A stretch of DNA of 64,000 nt, from contig NZ_CP135435.1 in the NCBI RefSeq assembly GCF_032341175.1, forward strand, positions 2,852,001 to 2,916,000, in the 5' to 3' direction. The position numbers and the translations under genes were made by a program. Position 1 is the first letter of the stretch; every line of letters begins with the position of its first letter. The DNA is from Bacillus sp. DTU_2020_1000418_1_SI_GHA_SEK_038 (GTDB taxonomy: Bacteria > Bacillota > Bacilli > Bacillales > Cytobacillaceae). This document shows positions 15,752-24,899 of this stretch, piece after piece. The notes under the pieces were generated by a model. It saw only the letters and a list, made by a program, of their open reading frames with translations, searched no databases and was not told the DNA's origin.

Positions 15752-17253
15752 TTCATCCGCCTGCTTAAAAGTATTTCTCCCAAATGATCTTCCCAACTAA
15801 AAGAGAATTCGATTTTTGTTTTCTCTTCTTTATCGGTAGAAGAATAAAATATTGAATAATTAACACCGCACAGATCGCAGCAATCCTCTATCTCTATTGT
15901 CTTGTCTTCTCTAAAATACTTCAAGATATTTTTTCTGCGGCATTCCGATAACTGAGTCCAACGGAACATTTCATTTATTTTTTTCCTTTTGACCCCAATG
16001 CGTTCTTTAATAAATGACTTTATTCCGCTGCTTGATTGCTCTAGTTGATCTACCGTAACGCCTTCAAGCAAATCATGTGTAATTCGCCATTGAATATCTG
16101 TTAATCCAGAAATTCTTCTAATTTCTTCCTCAAATGCTGGCAATTTCGTTAAAGCATGCTGATTATCTCCTAGCCATTTAAAAAGCCAGTCAATCTGTTC
16201 TACTGTTGGCAGTTCTCCTTCAGCAAGCTGATACGGCAGCTGTTCATCCCCTGGCGAATACAGCAAAATAGCAAGGCTCTTCCTTCCGTCCCTTCCCGCT
16301 CGACCGATTTCCTGCAAATAGGATTCAATCTGAAGCGGCATATGGAAATGAATAATATAACGGATATTATCTTTATTAATTCCCATCCCAAACGCACTTG
16401 TCGCACAAATCACATCCAATTGACCTTGAATAAATTGCTGCTGAATTAATATTCTCGCCTCTTGTTCCATACCGCCATGGTATGCCGCAACATTAGAGAC
16501 TCCGCTTTCCTTTAAGAATTCAGCTATTTGTTCAGACATTTTCTTGCTCGAAAAATAGACAATTCCTGAACCATTTAAAGTTTGGACGAGTTCAACAAGT
16601 CTTTCCTTTTTTTCTTGAAAGGAATTTATGGTTTCAACAGTAAGTGAAATATTTGGGCGGTCAACGGAATAAATAAATTCCTTCCAATTTCCCCATGACA
16701 GTGACGCAATAATATCTTCTTTAACCTCTCGTGTAGCTGTCGCAGTTAAAGCTAATGTTAGAGGGTTGCCGATTTTTTCTCTTACTTCGCCAAGCTTTAA
16801 ATAATCAGGCCTGAAATCATATCCCCATTGTGAAATACAATGTGCTTCATCAATAACAAATAAAGCAATATCAAGGTCACTAAGCCTTTTTATGACATGC
16901 TCTAAGCGCAGCATCTCAGGGGAAAGGAAAATAAACTTATATTTATTTAACCGAGACAATGCACGATATTTTTCTTCTGTGGATAAAAACGAATTAAATG
17001 CAATGACCCTTTTCTCCCCATTCATCATTAATTGTTCAGCTTGATCCTGCATTAATGATAAGAGCGGAGATATAATAATCACTTGTCCACTTAATGCATA
17101 TCCAGACAATTGATAACATAAAGATTTACCTGTTCCTGTTGGAAGCATGGCGATTGTATGATTCCCCTCCAGTATGGAGGAAATGACTTCCTTTTGACCT
17201 GTTCTAAATGCAGTATAGTTAAAATGATGCTGTAATAAATTTTCAAGCTTCAT
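15748..17253 (-). CDS. recQ: RecQ-family ATP-dependent DNA helicase (RecS-like short form)
   Basis: 3'-5' DNA helicase used in recombination and replication repair. The 501 residues carry the RecA-like core with Walker A (LPTGTGKS), the DEAH box, LTATATREV, and motif VI (QEIGRAGRDG). The C-terminal zinc region has Cys in ECRRKNILKYF and DCCDLCG. There is no HRDC domain, so it is the short type named RecS in B. subtilis at the same locus. The gene overlaps ypbB upstream by 11 bp and touches ypbD downstream. Confidence 0.92.
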   Translation of the reverse strand: MKLENLLQHHFNYTAFRTGQKEVISSILEGNHTIAMLPTGTGKSLCYQLSGYALSGQVIIISPLLSLMQDQAEQLMMNGEKRVIAFNSFLSTEEKYRALSRLNKYKFIFLSPEMLRLEHVIKRLSDLDIALFVIDEAHCISQWGYDFRPDYLKLGEVREKIGNPLTLALTATATREVKEDIIASLSWGNWKEFIYSVDRPNISLTVETINSFQEKKERLVELVQTLNGSGIVYFSSKKMSEQIAEFLKESGVSNVAAYHGGMEQEARILIQQQFIQGQLDVICATSAFGMGINKDNIRYIIHFHMPLQIESYLQEIGRAGRDGRKSLAILLYSPGDEQLPYQLAEGELPTVEQIDWLFKWLGDNQHALTKLPAFEEEIRRISGLTDIQWRITHDLLEGVTVDQLEQSSSGIKSFIKERIGVKRKKINEMFRWTQLSECRRKNILKYFREDKTIEIEDCCDLCGVNYSIFYSSTDKEEKTKIEFSFSWEDHLGEILLSRRMK

Positions 17254-18307
17254 TTACTTCACCTGCTCTTGCTAATGTTAAGCGTATTTCAAAATAATCT
17301 GCATTTGGAACTAATTCACGAATTTGCTTTAGTTGCTTTGTGGTATTTGTTTTAACAACATCTAAAATCAATTGCTGCTTTTCATTACAAACAAAAGGAG
17401 TGATTTCAAATTTCTTATCATTCAATGCTATCTCAACAATATGATCTTCTATTGTACTTCTCTTAAGCTTTCGACTCTGAACAATTTCATTTATATCCAT
17501 GCCATTCTTTAGCATTGAGAAAGTCCGTTTAGCGGTCTGAGTCAATGAAACCCGCAGCGAATCATCCGAAATAAATTTACTTAAAAGCGGAAAGGTTTCT
17601 GGTTTTAATCTGATCAATTCTAGCATAAAATGAATCAAACTTTTAAATTGGATTTGATACACGTCAAATTCCAAATTCAGCCTTTCAGCTGCCTGCAAAG
17701 GAGTAAGTCCTATAATTTTGTTCCCTGTTAGTCTCATGACGAGTATGGAAGGATCTATTTCTTTATTGCGGCCTAGACATTGGACCAACTCATTGTATAG
17801 GTTCTCACATAATTCATCTCTTTTTAAAGACGTTTGCTGTAGAAAATTCTTTACCCAATAGTGAACCTCTTTTTTTCGCTGGATAGGAAGATATTTTGTT
17901 TCTCTGCTTTTTAAATAGGACATGACCTGTACAGTAAGGGATAATCTTTCCCAAAAAAGATCGGTAACCTGATGGTACTTCAAACCATTTAGTGAAACTG
18001 GTATTGGCTGTTTCGACAAAGATTCTTCCAAAAACCTCGTACCTGTTGTTGTTAGACGATAGCCTTGCTCAGAGATTTGTCTAATGAATCCCCTATCCTT
18101 TATTCGGGCAACTATATGATCTACATTTGTTCGTTCGAGAAAAGGAAAAGAATTGAAAAGATTCGTTAATTGGAAAAAATGAGCATCTTGAATCGTTTGG
18201 GCTGATTTTTTCCCCTTCAGAAGATGTAAAATTGAATAAATGGATCGCTCTCCATCAATTTTATGTAAACAATATAAAACTATCAAATTCAAAAATGAAT
18301 TCTTCAT
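17243..18307 (-). CDS. ypbB: YpbB, helix-turn-helix protein partnered with RecQ
   Basis: 354-residue protein. The start at 18307 (MKNSFLNLIVLYCLH) gives the length known for B. subtilis YpbB; the longer frame adds 17 residues without a well-placed ribosome binding site. The C-terminal third has a helix-turn-helix/RQC-like element ('MDINEIVQSRKLKRSTIEDH'), a fold also found at the end of longer RecQ enzymes. YpbB may therefore supply in trans the domain that the short RecQ lacks. That idea is inference from fold and operon overlap. Confidence 0.85.
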   Translation of the reverse strand: MKNSFLNLIVLYCLHKIDGERSIYSILHLLKGKKSAQTIQDAHFFQLTNLFNSFPFLERTNVDHIVARIKDRGFIRQISEQGYRLTTTGTRFLEESLSKQPIPVSLNGLKYHQVTDLFWERLSLTVQVMSYLKSRETKYLPIQRKKEVHYWVKNFLQQTSLKRDELCENLYNELVQCLGRNKEIDPSILVMRLTGNKIIGLTPLQAAERLNLEFDVYQIQFKSLIHFMLELIRLKPETFPLLSKFISDDSLRVSLTQTAKRTFSMLKNGMDINEIVQSRKLKRSTIEDHIVEIALNDKKFEITPFVCNEKQQLILDVVKTNTTKQLKQIRELVPNADYFEIRLTLARAGEVNEA

Positions 18308-18426
18308 AATATCACACCATATAAGAGTTCTATTTTGGACATAATAACAATTAATCATCTCCTTTATCTTATCATGAATGTAAAATATGAGCCTCTATAA
18401 TTCTGACTATTGTTAGAACCTTGTTA

Positions 18427-18441
18427 TGATAAGCATTCTCA
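18427..18441. promoter_or_regulatory. Fur-type box upstream of ferredoxin and ypbB
   Basis: TGATAAGCATTCTCA matches the 7-1-7 Fur consensus TGATAAT-N-ATTATCA at 12 of 14 positions. It lies between divergent ypbB (120 bp) and fer (114 bp). AT-rich DNA gives chance matches, so binding is not certain. Confidence 0.4.
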
Positions 18442-18548
18442 ATACTTTTACTATTGAAATGTTTGCCATTCAGTTTTACAATAGGGGGTGAGGGATGTCT
18501 TTCCATCTTCAAAGAAGGAAATTATTTTGTTATAATCTTGGGAGGTAA

Positions 18549-18803
<255 letters not shown>

Positions 18804-18830
18804 TAACAATTAAAGTTCAATTTTATCCAC

Positions 18831-18865
18831 CGCTCCCTTTCCATATGAAAGGGAGCTTTTTCTTT
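18831..18865 (+). terminator. Terminator of fer
   Basis: Arms GCTCCCTTTC and GAAAGGGAGC, five-base loop, then a T-rich tract. Confidence 0.9.
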
Positions 18866-18930
18866 TTTAATCAAACTGCAAAAATAGAAAAATATTTTTT
18901 GAAAACTAAATTTCCTAATAAAGCCAACAG

Positions 18931-18965
18931 AAAAAGCAACGGTAAGTCAGCCGTTGCTTTTTCTT
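18931..18965 (-). terminator. Terminator of ribU
   Basis: Minus strand: AGCAACGG and CCGTTGCT arms directly after the ribU stop, followed by a T-run. Confidence 0.85.
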
Positions 18966-19550
18966 TTATGCTGCATTATTATATGAACCTTGTTTGCTGA
19001 TCCATGTGCTCATACGCGCAAAAATTAGCATAAATACAATAGTTATGATTAATCCTTTTACAATATTAAACGGTAAAATGCCCGTTACAATCATTGTACG
19101 CATTTCTGGAGCAGACATAGCTGGCATATTTAAGAAAAATGTATAGGCTGGCAGGATGATGAAGTAATTTAAAATACTCATCATTACAGCCATAATAGCC
19201 GTCCCAATAACTAACCCAAATGTCATGCCCTTTCTCGTTTTTAATTTGTTGTAAACATAGTAGGTAGGCAATACGAACAGGATGCCCGCAATAAAGTTAG
19301 AAATATGACCAACTGGAACTCCAGTTGCGCTTCCTGTCATAAAGTAATCTAAAATATTTTTAAATAATTCAACTAAAATGCCTGCCAGCGGACCGAAGAC
19401 TAACGCAGCGATTAATGCAGGAATATCGCTAAAATCAATCATCAGAAACTGTGGAAATGGCGGCAGCGGGAAATTCAGCAGCATTAATACATATGATATA
19501 CTGCTTAACATCCCAATTGAAACTAAAGCTTTTACAGAAAATCTTTTCAT
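18966..19550 (-). CDS. ribU: Riboflavin/FMN ECF transporter substrate-binding subunit RibU
   Basis: 194-residue S component of an energy-coupling-factor transporter that takes up riboflavin (FmnP/YpaA in B. subtilis). It has five or six membrane helices, and the early segment 'MLSSISYVLMLLNFPLPPFP' followed by DFSDIPALIAALVFGPLAG is diagnostic for RibU. The ATPase subunits are encoded elsewhere. Expression is under the FMN riboswitch directly upstream. AGGAGAGAGG precedes the ATG. Confidence 0.94.
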   Translation of the reverse strand: MKRFSVKALVSIGMLSSISYVLMLLNFPLPPFPQFLMIDFSDIPALIAALVFGPLAGILVELFKNILDYFMTGSATGVPVGHISNFIAGILFVLPTYYVYNKLKTRKGMTFGLVIGTAIMAVMMSILNYFIILPAYTFFLNMPAMSAPEMRTMIVTGILPFNIVKGLIITIVFMLIFARMSTWISKQGSYNNAA

Positions 19551-19611
19551 GTTCCTCTCTCCTTGTTAGGACTATCTCTCCTAAAGAAGAAAGGTTCAGC
19601 AGATCATGTAG

Positions 19612-19650
19612 CCGTCAAAAATAAAACCCTCAAGTAATATACCTGAGGGA
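19612..19650 (-). terminator. Riboswitch-controlled terminator in the ribU leader
   Basis: In the transcript, arms CCCTCA and TGAGGG (19627-19649) are followed by TTTTATTTTT. It lies between the FMN aptamer and ribU and would form when FMN is bound, stopping transcription. Confidence 0.85.
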
Positions 19651-19714
19651 GATTAATAAGGCTCACTAAATAAACGTTCATTATTCCAGCAATTTTTGAA
19701 CGTCTGCAGAACCT

Positions 19715-19926
19715 CCATCTTCTCCCATCCAGACTGTACTGTCGGCTTTGGAATCGCACCAAATCCTGCCATAGCTTTAAGCTTTCACGAAGAAAAAGAA
19801 TGAAATATGCCAGTTTGACCATCTTTCTCAGCTTTTTCCAATGAGTTGCTTCAGCCGTAAGGCTCGCGGGCTTAGAGAAAAAACCTCATCACCGCCGGTC
19901 GGGAATTTCACCCTGCCCCGAAGATA
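19715..19926 (-). ncRNA. FMN riboswitch (RFN element)
   Basis: Reads on the minus strand with the conserved RFN blocks in order: GGGGCAGGGTGAAATTCCC, GACCGGCGGTGATGAGG, AGCCCGCGAGC, GATTTGGTGCGATTCC, AAAGCCGACAGT and GTCTGGATGGGAGAAGAT. The closing helix P1 pairs ATCTTC near 19925 with GAAGAT near 19717. A variable arm of about 90 bases replaces the usual short P3 loop side, making this aptamer longer than average. It controls ribU through the terminator at 19612-19650. Confidence 0.95.
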
Positions 19927-20015
19927 GACCGTATTTAATTTATTGTTACAATAAATATTATACTTGAAAACCTACGAATTGGGAAGGAATTAAATTACCC
20001 TATCCTTTTTCCGCC

Positions 20016-20108
20016 TTAAAGCTTGTACAAACTTCCCCCTAAAAATAACAAGCTAATAAATATCCCCATAATTCCAGCAATCATAAATCTTCTTAAATAA
20101 TCCCGCAT
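20016..20108 (-). CDS. 30-residue single-helix membrane micro-protein
   Basis: Short frame with a strong AGGAGG before the ATG. The protein begins with a basic head (MRDYLRRF), then about 18 hydrophobic residues, and ends GGSLYKL. It lies between the FMN riboswitch leader and rsiX, with no partner on the same transcript that I can identify. Many Bacillus micro-proteins have this layout, but I recognise no named family. The ribosome binding site and coding character are the only support. Confidence 0.55.
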   Translation of the reverse strand: MRDYLRRFMIAGIMGIFISLLFLGGSLYKL

Positions 20109-20265
20109 TTTTTCCTCCTGTAAACGCTAATAAGTTCTTGTCCAATATCCACAGTATGTAAAGGGAAGTTATTTTAGAACAAAAGAAAGCAAATCTGATT
20201 AATCAGCCTATTAAAAACAGGCAGAAAAACAAATTGAAGGAATTTACGAATCCCTCATGATTCCC

Positions 20266-20297
20266 AAAAATAAAGACGGGCCACAAATGGCTCGTCT
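20266..20297 (-). terminator. Terminator of sigX-rsiX
   Basis: Minus strand arms GACGAGCCA and TGGCCCGTC (one mismatch) followed by TTTATTTTT just beyond the rsiX stop. Confidence 0.8.
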
Positions 20298-20303
20298 CTA
20301 GTT

Positions 20304-21542
20304 CTAATTGGAAATTGTTCGCTTATTAGCTGAAACAGGAACTTTTATTTCCTGATTTAGATCAAATATACCAATTCTGTCAATATTCGCATTTTCCAGC
20401 TTTACGAATTCATAATTAAACTCTTTAGCAGTTAATAAAATTGCTTCAATTGTATGAAGAGTTTCCTCATCATTGTTTAATTGTGAACCCTTTTCAAATT
20501 TAATAATCAACTTTCCTTCTTTCGGATTTTCTTCAGTTTCGAATTGGATAGTATCTGGAATAGATGCTATTAATTTCTCCCCCGCCTGATTATTTCTCAT
20601 TATCGAAAAGGCTTCTTGGATTGTGCCCTGTTTTTCAGTAAATTTATATGGGACAATAAATGGCTTTGTTTCAACATCGCTTGGAAAATAAAAATAATAA
20701 GCATCATCGCTCGATTGCTCTTTCGTTACAAATTCATCTATTTTACCGAGATGGCTAAATCCAATGCCCGGATTTCCTTCAGTCGTCAAATTAACTTTCT
20801 TAATATCAAATGAATCCATTATATAATTCATTACTTGACCTAATAGCCATTCCGTATTCGACGACATGCCATATGAATGGTTAGCTGGAACATTAAATGT
20901 CATAATCTGATTTTCCTCATCAAAATTCAAATCGGCTTGTAAAGGGTAATAGTCCGTTAATCCCCATTTTACTTCAGCCAAATTCGGCATATTTTCTAGA
21001 AATAAATCAAATTTAGACTTTTGGTCATCTTTAGGAACAATGAGGCTAATAGGAACAATAAAAGAAACATCATGATTTGGAACTGCATATGTCAGTACTT
21101 CTTTATCAATAATATCCTCCTCATATACAGCAGTTGTCTCGTCAGCCACTTCTATCGAAGTGATCCCCATTTGTTTCTCTTCTTTCTCTCTTGCCATTTC
21201 AATAGAGGCTCCATTTTCCTCTGTAACAGCAAGCTGATCTTTATTTTCTTCCAGACTCTTTTTTTCCATCATTATTTCGGATGCGGAAGATGATTTATCT
21301 GCTGTTTCCATTGAATTCTCACTAAAGCTTTGCCAGTTAAAAAGGTTGGGAACAAGGATGAAAAACAGAAGGAATGCCCCTGCAGTCGCAATACTAGGCA
21401 TAATCCACATTTTTTGTTTCCGCTTTTGCATTTTGATGGCAACATGATGATAAATTTCTCTAGGATCCCGTTCATCCTTAATTCTTGGCATCTTGCCTAA
21501 TAATTCTTCAAGTTGTTCTTCAGTCCATTCTGATTTTTTCAT
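20304..21542 (-). CDS. rsiX: RsiX, transmembrane anti-sigma factor of SigX
   Basis: 412-residue bitopic protein. A short cytosolic anti-sigma region (about 1-40) precedes one membrane helix (about 45-66, 'IMPSIATAGAFLLFFILVP') and a large extracellular domain. The extracellular end has two similar alpha/beta stretches (about 190-280 and 330-400) that look like GerMN-type modules, as far as I can judge by eye. It overlaps the end of sigX by 23 bp. In B. subtilis RsiX holds SigX inactive until envelope stress. The sequence is longer than B. subtilis RsiX. Confidence 0.85.
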   Translation of the reverse strand: MKKSEWTEEQLEELLGKMPRIKDERDPREIYHHVAIKMQKRKQKMWIMPSIATAGAFLLFFILVPNLFNWQSFSENSMETADKSSSASEIMMEKKSLEENKDQLAVTEENGASIEMAREKEEKQMGITSIEVADETTAVYEEDIIDKEVLTYAVPNHDVSFIVPISLIVPKDDQKSKFDLFLENMPNLAEVKWGLTDYYPLQADLNFDEENQIMTFNVPANHSYGMSSNTEWLLGQVMNYIMDSFDIKKVNLTTEGNPGIGFSHLGKIDEFVTKEQSSDDAYYFYFPSDVETKPFIVPYKFTEKQGTIQEAFSIMRNNQAGEKLIASIPDTIQFETEENPKEGKLIIKFEKGSQLNNDEETLHTIEAILLTAKEFNYEFVKLENANIDRIGIFDLNQEIKVPVSANKRTISN

Positions 21543-22071
21543 TTTCTAGAGTTCCCTCCTTCCTTTTTATTTCGTCCATATGAGCCTTTAATACCTTCAA
21601 CGCTCGATGCTGAGTTGTCTTTACTTTACTTTCTGTCCATCCGAGAGCTTGGGCTGACTCTGTAATGGAAAGCTCATGAATGTATCTCATAACAATGACC
21701 ATTCTTTGATCTACTGTACAATGGTCAAGGCATTTGTAAATATATTGAATTTCTTCATTTTGAACAATAATTTCTTCTGGAATGGGGTATTCATCCTTTA
21801 CTTGTTGTGTAGACCAGTCGAATTTTTCAAGAAGCCGCTGCTTCCAGCCCTTCTGTTTGCGGAAAGAATCGATAGCCACGTTTCTTGCAATGGAAAACAA
21901 CCAAGTCTTTTCACTGCTTTTTCCTTCGAATTTTTCATATGATTTTAGAACTCTTATATACACCTCTTGGACAAGGTCCTCGGCAAGTTCCCTATTTTTG
22001 ACCATATAAAAAAGAAATTGAAAAACGTCATGATGATATTTTCTATATAATTCATCAAAAACGGAGTCCAT
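21520..22071 (-). CDS. sigX: ECF RNA polymerase sigma factor SigX
   Basis: 183-residue ECF sigma factor with region 2 ('DVFQFLFYMVKNRELAEDLVQEVYIRVL', seen at about residues 15-42) and region 4 ('VIVMRYIHELSITESAQALGWTESKVKTTQHRALK'). SigX in B. subtilis controls cell-envelope modification and surface charge. Position after resE and the coupled rsiX confirm the call. A perfect SigX-type promoter lies upstream, so autoregulation is expected. Confidence 0.93.
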   Translation of the reverse strand: MDSVFDELYRKYHHDVFQFLFYMVKNRELAEDLVQEVYIRVLKSYEKFEGKSSEKTWLFSIARNVAIDSFRKQKGWKQRLLEKFDWSTQQVKDEYPIPEEIIVQNEEIQYIYKCLDHCTVDQRMVIVMRYIHELSITESAQALGWTESKVKTTQHRALKVLKAHMDEIKRKEGTLENEKIRMD

Positions 22072-22098
22072 TCGTTTCCCTCCCCGTTTAATTTAATA

Positions 22099-22125
22099 GT
22101 CGTAAAAATTCTAGAAAAGGTTACA
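22099..22125 (-). promoter_or_regulatory. SigX-dependent autoregulatory promoter
   Basis: Minus strand -35 TGTAAC (22120-22125), 17-bp spacer, -10 CGAC (22099-22102). This is exactly the published SigX consensus, 28 bp before the sigX start. Confidence 0.85.
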
Positions 22126-22167
22126 AACCTGAAAACAATCCTCACGCCCTATTATCTTTTAATTTGA

Positions 22168-22205
22168 TAAAAAAAGGAAGGATTTTTAAATAAATCCTTC
22201 CAACA
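22168..22205 (-). terminator. Terminator between resE and sigX
   Basis: Minus strand arms GGAAGGATT and AATCCTTCC followed by a T7 tract. It separates the res operon from the sigX promoter. Confidence 0.9.
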
Positions 22206-22284
22206 TAGAATTTGAAACATACATTCAAGTAAATAATATTAGATGTTTCCCATGTATCAAGAACAATCGGCATGTTTTTCTAAA

Positions 22285-24066
22285 TTACTCTATAATTCGA
22301 GGGATAAAGAGAGAAAATGTCGTTCCTTGACCTATCTTACTCTGAACAGTTATTTGACCTTTATGTGCGTGAATAATATTCTTCGCAATAGCAAGTCCAA
22401 GACCAGTTCCGGATCGTCCCCTCGTTCTAGCTTTATCAGCTTTATAGAAGCGTTCAAAGACGAAAGGTAAATCCTCTTCGGGAATCCCTGATCCGGAATC
22501 TTCCACCTCTATATAAAGGCCCTTTTCATCATTCCTCTCTGAAACTATAACCTTGCCTAAATTTGGGGTGTGCCGAATTCCATTATCAATTAAGTTAGTT
22601 AATACTTGCTCTATTCCGTCTGGATCAAATCTTAACCAGGCCGACTGTTCACTAAGCTGTAAATCAAGATGAATTTCCTGTTCCTTTGCTAATCCCTGGA
22701 ACTTACGAACTACTTTCTGCAGAAATGGTTTGACCTCGATTTCCTCCATTGTTAGCTGGATATGACCTGCTTCCATTCTTGCAAGATCTAAGAGCTCGTT
22801 CACCAACCGGCCCATTCTTAACGATTCATCATAAATGACACTTGCCATTTCTTTCTTTTCCTCATCCGTACTGGCAATATCATCGACAATGGCTTCGCTA
22901 TATCCTTGCATCATGGCAATGGGTGTTCTAAGCTCATGTGAAACATTTGCAATAAAATCCTGCCTTAGCTTATCAAGCTTTCTTTCTTCAGTCATATCCC
23001 TGATAACGGCAACAGCGCCGCGGATATATTTATCATTATATAATGGACTAACAATCATTACCCAGAAACGGCCCTGAATAGAAATTTCCCCAACTTGCTC
23101 CTTCTCTGTACTTACTGCCAGCTGAAAGAGCTCCATTACCTTAGATGGTACTGCTTGAGTATCTTTCTTCACTTCATCCTGTTCGTAATACCAATTACGC
23201 AAAAAGCGGTCAGCAGGGGGATTTGTGATTAAAATCGTTCCATCTCTATTAAAAGTGATAACTCCATCCGCCATTCCACTGAGAATACTAGCAAGCTGTT
23301 CTTTTTCCTGACTAAGGGCAGCCATATTAAATTTGAGCTGCTTTCCCATTTGATTAAAGGCGATAGCCAATTCCCCCATTTCGTCTTGAGAAGGATAAGG
23401 TATCTCCGTATCAAATTTCCCTCTAGCTACCTCAAAGGCAGCTTCACGCATTTTCCGAAGAGGAGCAGTAATCCGTGTGGATAAGAAAAATGCAAAAATG
23501 GTCGTTAAAATGATGGCAACACCTGCTGCAAGAAAAATGAATTTCGTTGTTGTGCGCGTTGTTTCCTCTACAACCTCAAGCGATTGATAAATATAAACAG
23601 CCCCATTTTCACTAGTAGACCCCTTTAGTGGAACACCGATTATTAAAACCTGGGAATCATTGGTGTTTTTTTCCTTATCAGCAGTAAATACAGACATTTT
23701 CTTCACTGTTTTATTTTCAGTGATTACCTTTTCCAAGTCAGCATCCTTTGTCAGATAGGTAATGGGAAGCTTGAAGTCTTGATTATCATTTGGTGAATAA
23801 TAATATTCATTTGGATTCGTCACAATTACTACTTCCGTGACATCATCCACTAATTCCCAAGAAATCTCAAGGCCAATATTCAGTTCATGTTCATCTAAAA
23901 TCCTGGAAATTTTTTGGGCCGTATTTGTAAGCCCTCTTTCCATTTCGTTAATATGATAGTTTTCAAAAAACTCCAACAGCATAATAGTTAAAATAAAAAG
24001 TACTAAAGATACGAGTAAAAGAATTGTAACCCAAACTTTACCTACAACACTTCGCCAAAGCATCAT
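22285..24066 (-). CDS. resE: ResE sensor histidine kinase
   Basis: 593-residue membrane kinase that senses respiratory/redox state and phosphorylates ResD. Layout: membrane helix near residue 15-32, extracytoplasmic domain to about 165, second helix, HAMP ('[21 protein letters not shown]'), a PAS domain with '[16 protein letters not shown]', HisKA with catalytic His in NVSHELRTP, and HATPase motifs [20 protein letters not shown] and [11 protein letters not shown]. It overlaps resD by the ATGA junction. Confidence 0.94.
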   Translation of the reverse strand: MMLWRSVVGKVWVTILLLVSLVLFILTIMLLEFFENYHINEMERGLTNTAQKISRILDEHELNIGLEISWELVDDVTEVVIVTNPNEYYYSPNDNQDFKLPITYLTKDADLEKVITENKTVKKMSVFTADKEKNTNDSQVLIIGVPLKGSTSENGAVYIYQSLEVVEETTRTTTKFIFLAAGVAIILTTIFAFFLSTRITAPLRKMREAAFEVARGKFDTEIPYPSQDEMGELAIAFNQMGKQLKFNMAALSQEKEQLASILSGMADGVITFNRDGTILITNPPADRFLRNWYYEQDEVKKDTQAVPSKVMELFQLAVSTEKEQVGEISIQGRFWVMIVSPLYNDKYIRGAVAVIRDMTEERKLDKLRQDFIANVSHELRTPIAMMQGYSEAIVDDIASTDEEKKEMASVIYDESLRMGRLVNELLDLARMEAGHIQLTMEEIEVKPFLQKVVRKFQGLAKEQEIHLDLQLSEQSAWLRFDPDGIEQVLTNLIDNGIRHTPNLGKVIVSERNDEKGLYIEVEDSGSGIPEEDLPFVFERFYKADKARTRGRSGTGLGLAIAKNIIHAHKGQITVQSKIGQGTTFSLFIPRIIE

Positions 24067-24779
24067 TCATTAATAACCTCGAACTTGTAGCCGACACCCC
24101 AAACCGTTACAATCATTTTTGCAGCTTGCTCAGAAACTTTATTTAACTTTTCACGTAAGCGCTTAACATGTGTGTCAACAGTCCGCAGATCCCCAAAAAA
24201 CTCATAATGCCACACTTCCTTGAGTAATTGTTCGCGATCAAAGACTTTATCCGGTGATTTTGCAAGGAAATACAGTAATTCATATTCTTTCGGTGTTAAA
24301 CTTACCTCTTTCCCGTCAGCAAGTACTCTATGTGCATCATGATCAATGGTTAAATGAGAGAAGACAATAATATCTTTCGCAGCTGCTTCGGTTTGAATAT
24401 ACGTTGTTTTAGATGCACGGCGCAATAGTGCTTTAACACGTAAGACTACCTCTCTTGGGCTGAATGGCTTAACAATATAGTCATCGGTACCTGCTTCAAA
24501 GCCTTGTACTCTATTTACTTCCTCGCCTTTTGCAGTGAGCATGATAATTGGCGTAGCTTTCTTTTCTCTTAATTCCTTGCAAACTTCAATTCCATCCTTA
24601 CCTGGCATCATTAAGTCGAGGAGGATGATATCGTAATCATTTGCTAGACCTTTTGTTAATGCCTCATTTCCATCTCCAGCCTCATCGATAATAAAGTTTT
24701 CTCTTTCTAAATACATCTTTAATAAACGTCTGATTCTCTCCTCGTCATCAACCACTAAAATCCTTACGTCTTTTTCCAT
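24063..24779 (-). CDS. resD: ResD response regulator
   Basis: OmpR/PhoB-type regulator of about 238 residues. The receiver domain has the acidic pair DDEE, phospho-acceptor Asp in [11 protein letters not shown], Thr in MLTAKGE and Lys in VKPFSPRE. A winged-helix DNA-binding domain ends the protein. ResD turns on anaerobic respiration and cytochrome biogenesis genes in B. subtilis. I start at ATG 24779, ten bases after AGGGGG, rather than a GTG two codons earlier. Confidence 0.94.
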   Translation of the reverse strand: MEKDVRILVVDDEERIRRLLKMYLERENFIIDEAGDGNEALTKGLANDYDIILLDLMMPGKDGIEVCKELREKKATPIIMLTAKGEEVNRVQGFEAGTDDYIVKPFSPREVVLRVKALLRRASKTTYIQTEAAAKDIIVFSHLTIDHDAHRVLADGKEVSLTPKEYELLYFLAKSPDKVFDREQLLKEVWHYEFFGDLRTVDTHVKRLREKLNKVSEQAAKMIVTVWGVGYKFEVINE

Positions 24780-24830
24780 AGCCACATATCCCCCTTTATA
24801 TTTCCGCTAATGAATAGAACTTTTTGAAAT

Positions 24831-24858
24831 AAGCCTCCACAAAGTGAAGGCTTTTTTT
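24831..24858. terminator. Hairpin between resC and resD
   Basis: Arms AAGCCTCCAC and GTGAAGGCTT (one mismatch). A good T-run exists only on the plus strand, so on the transcribed minus strand it may attenuate rather than end resABC transcription. Confidence 0.5.
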
Positions 24859-24899
24859 AGGTAAACTAAATGAATCTGATAAAAACAAAATGACCCGAT

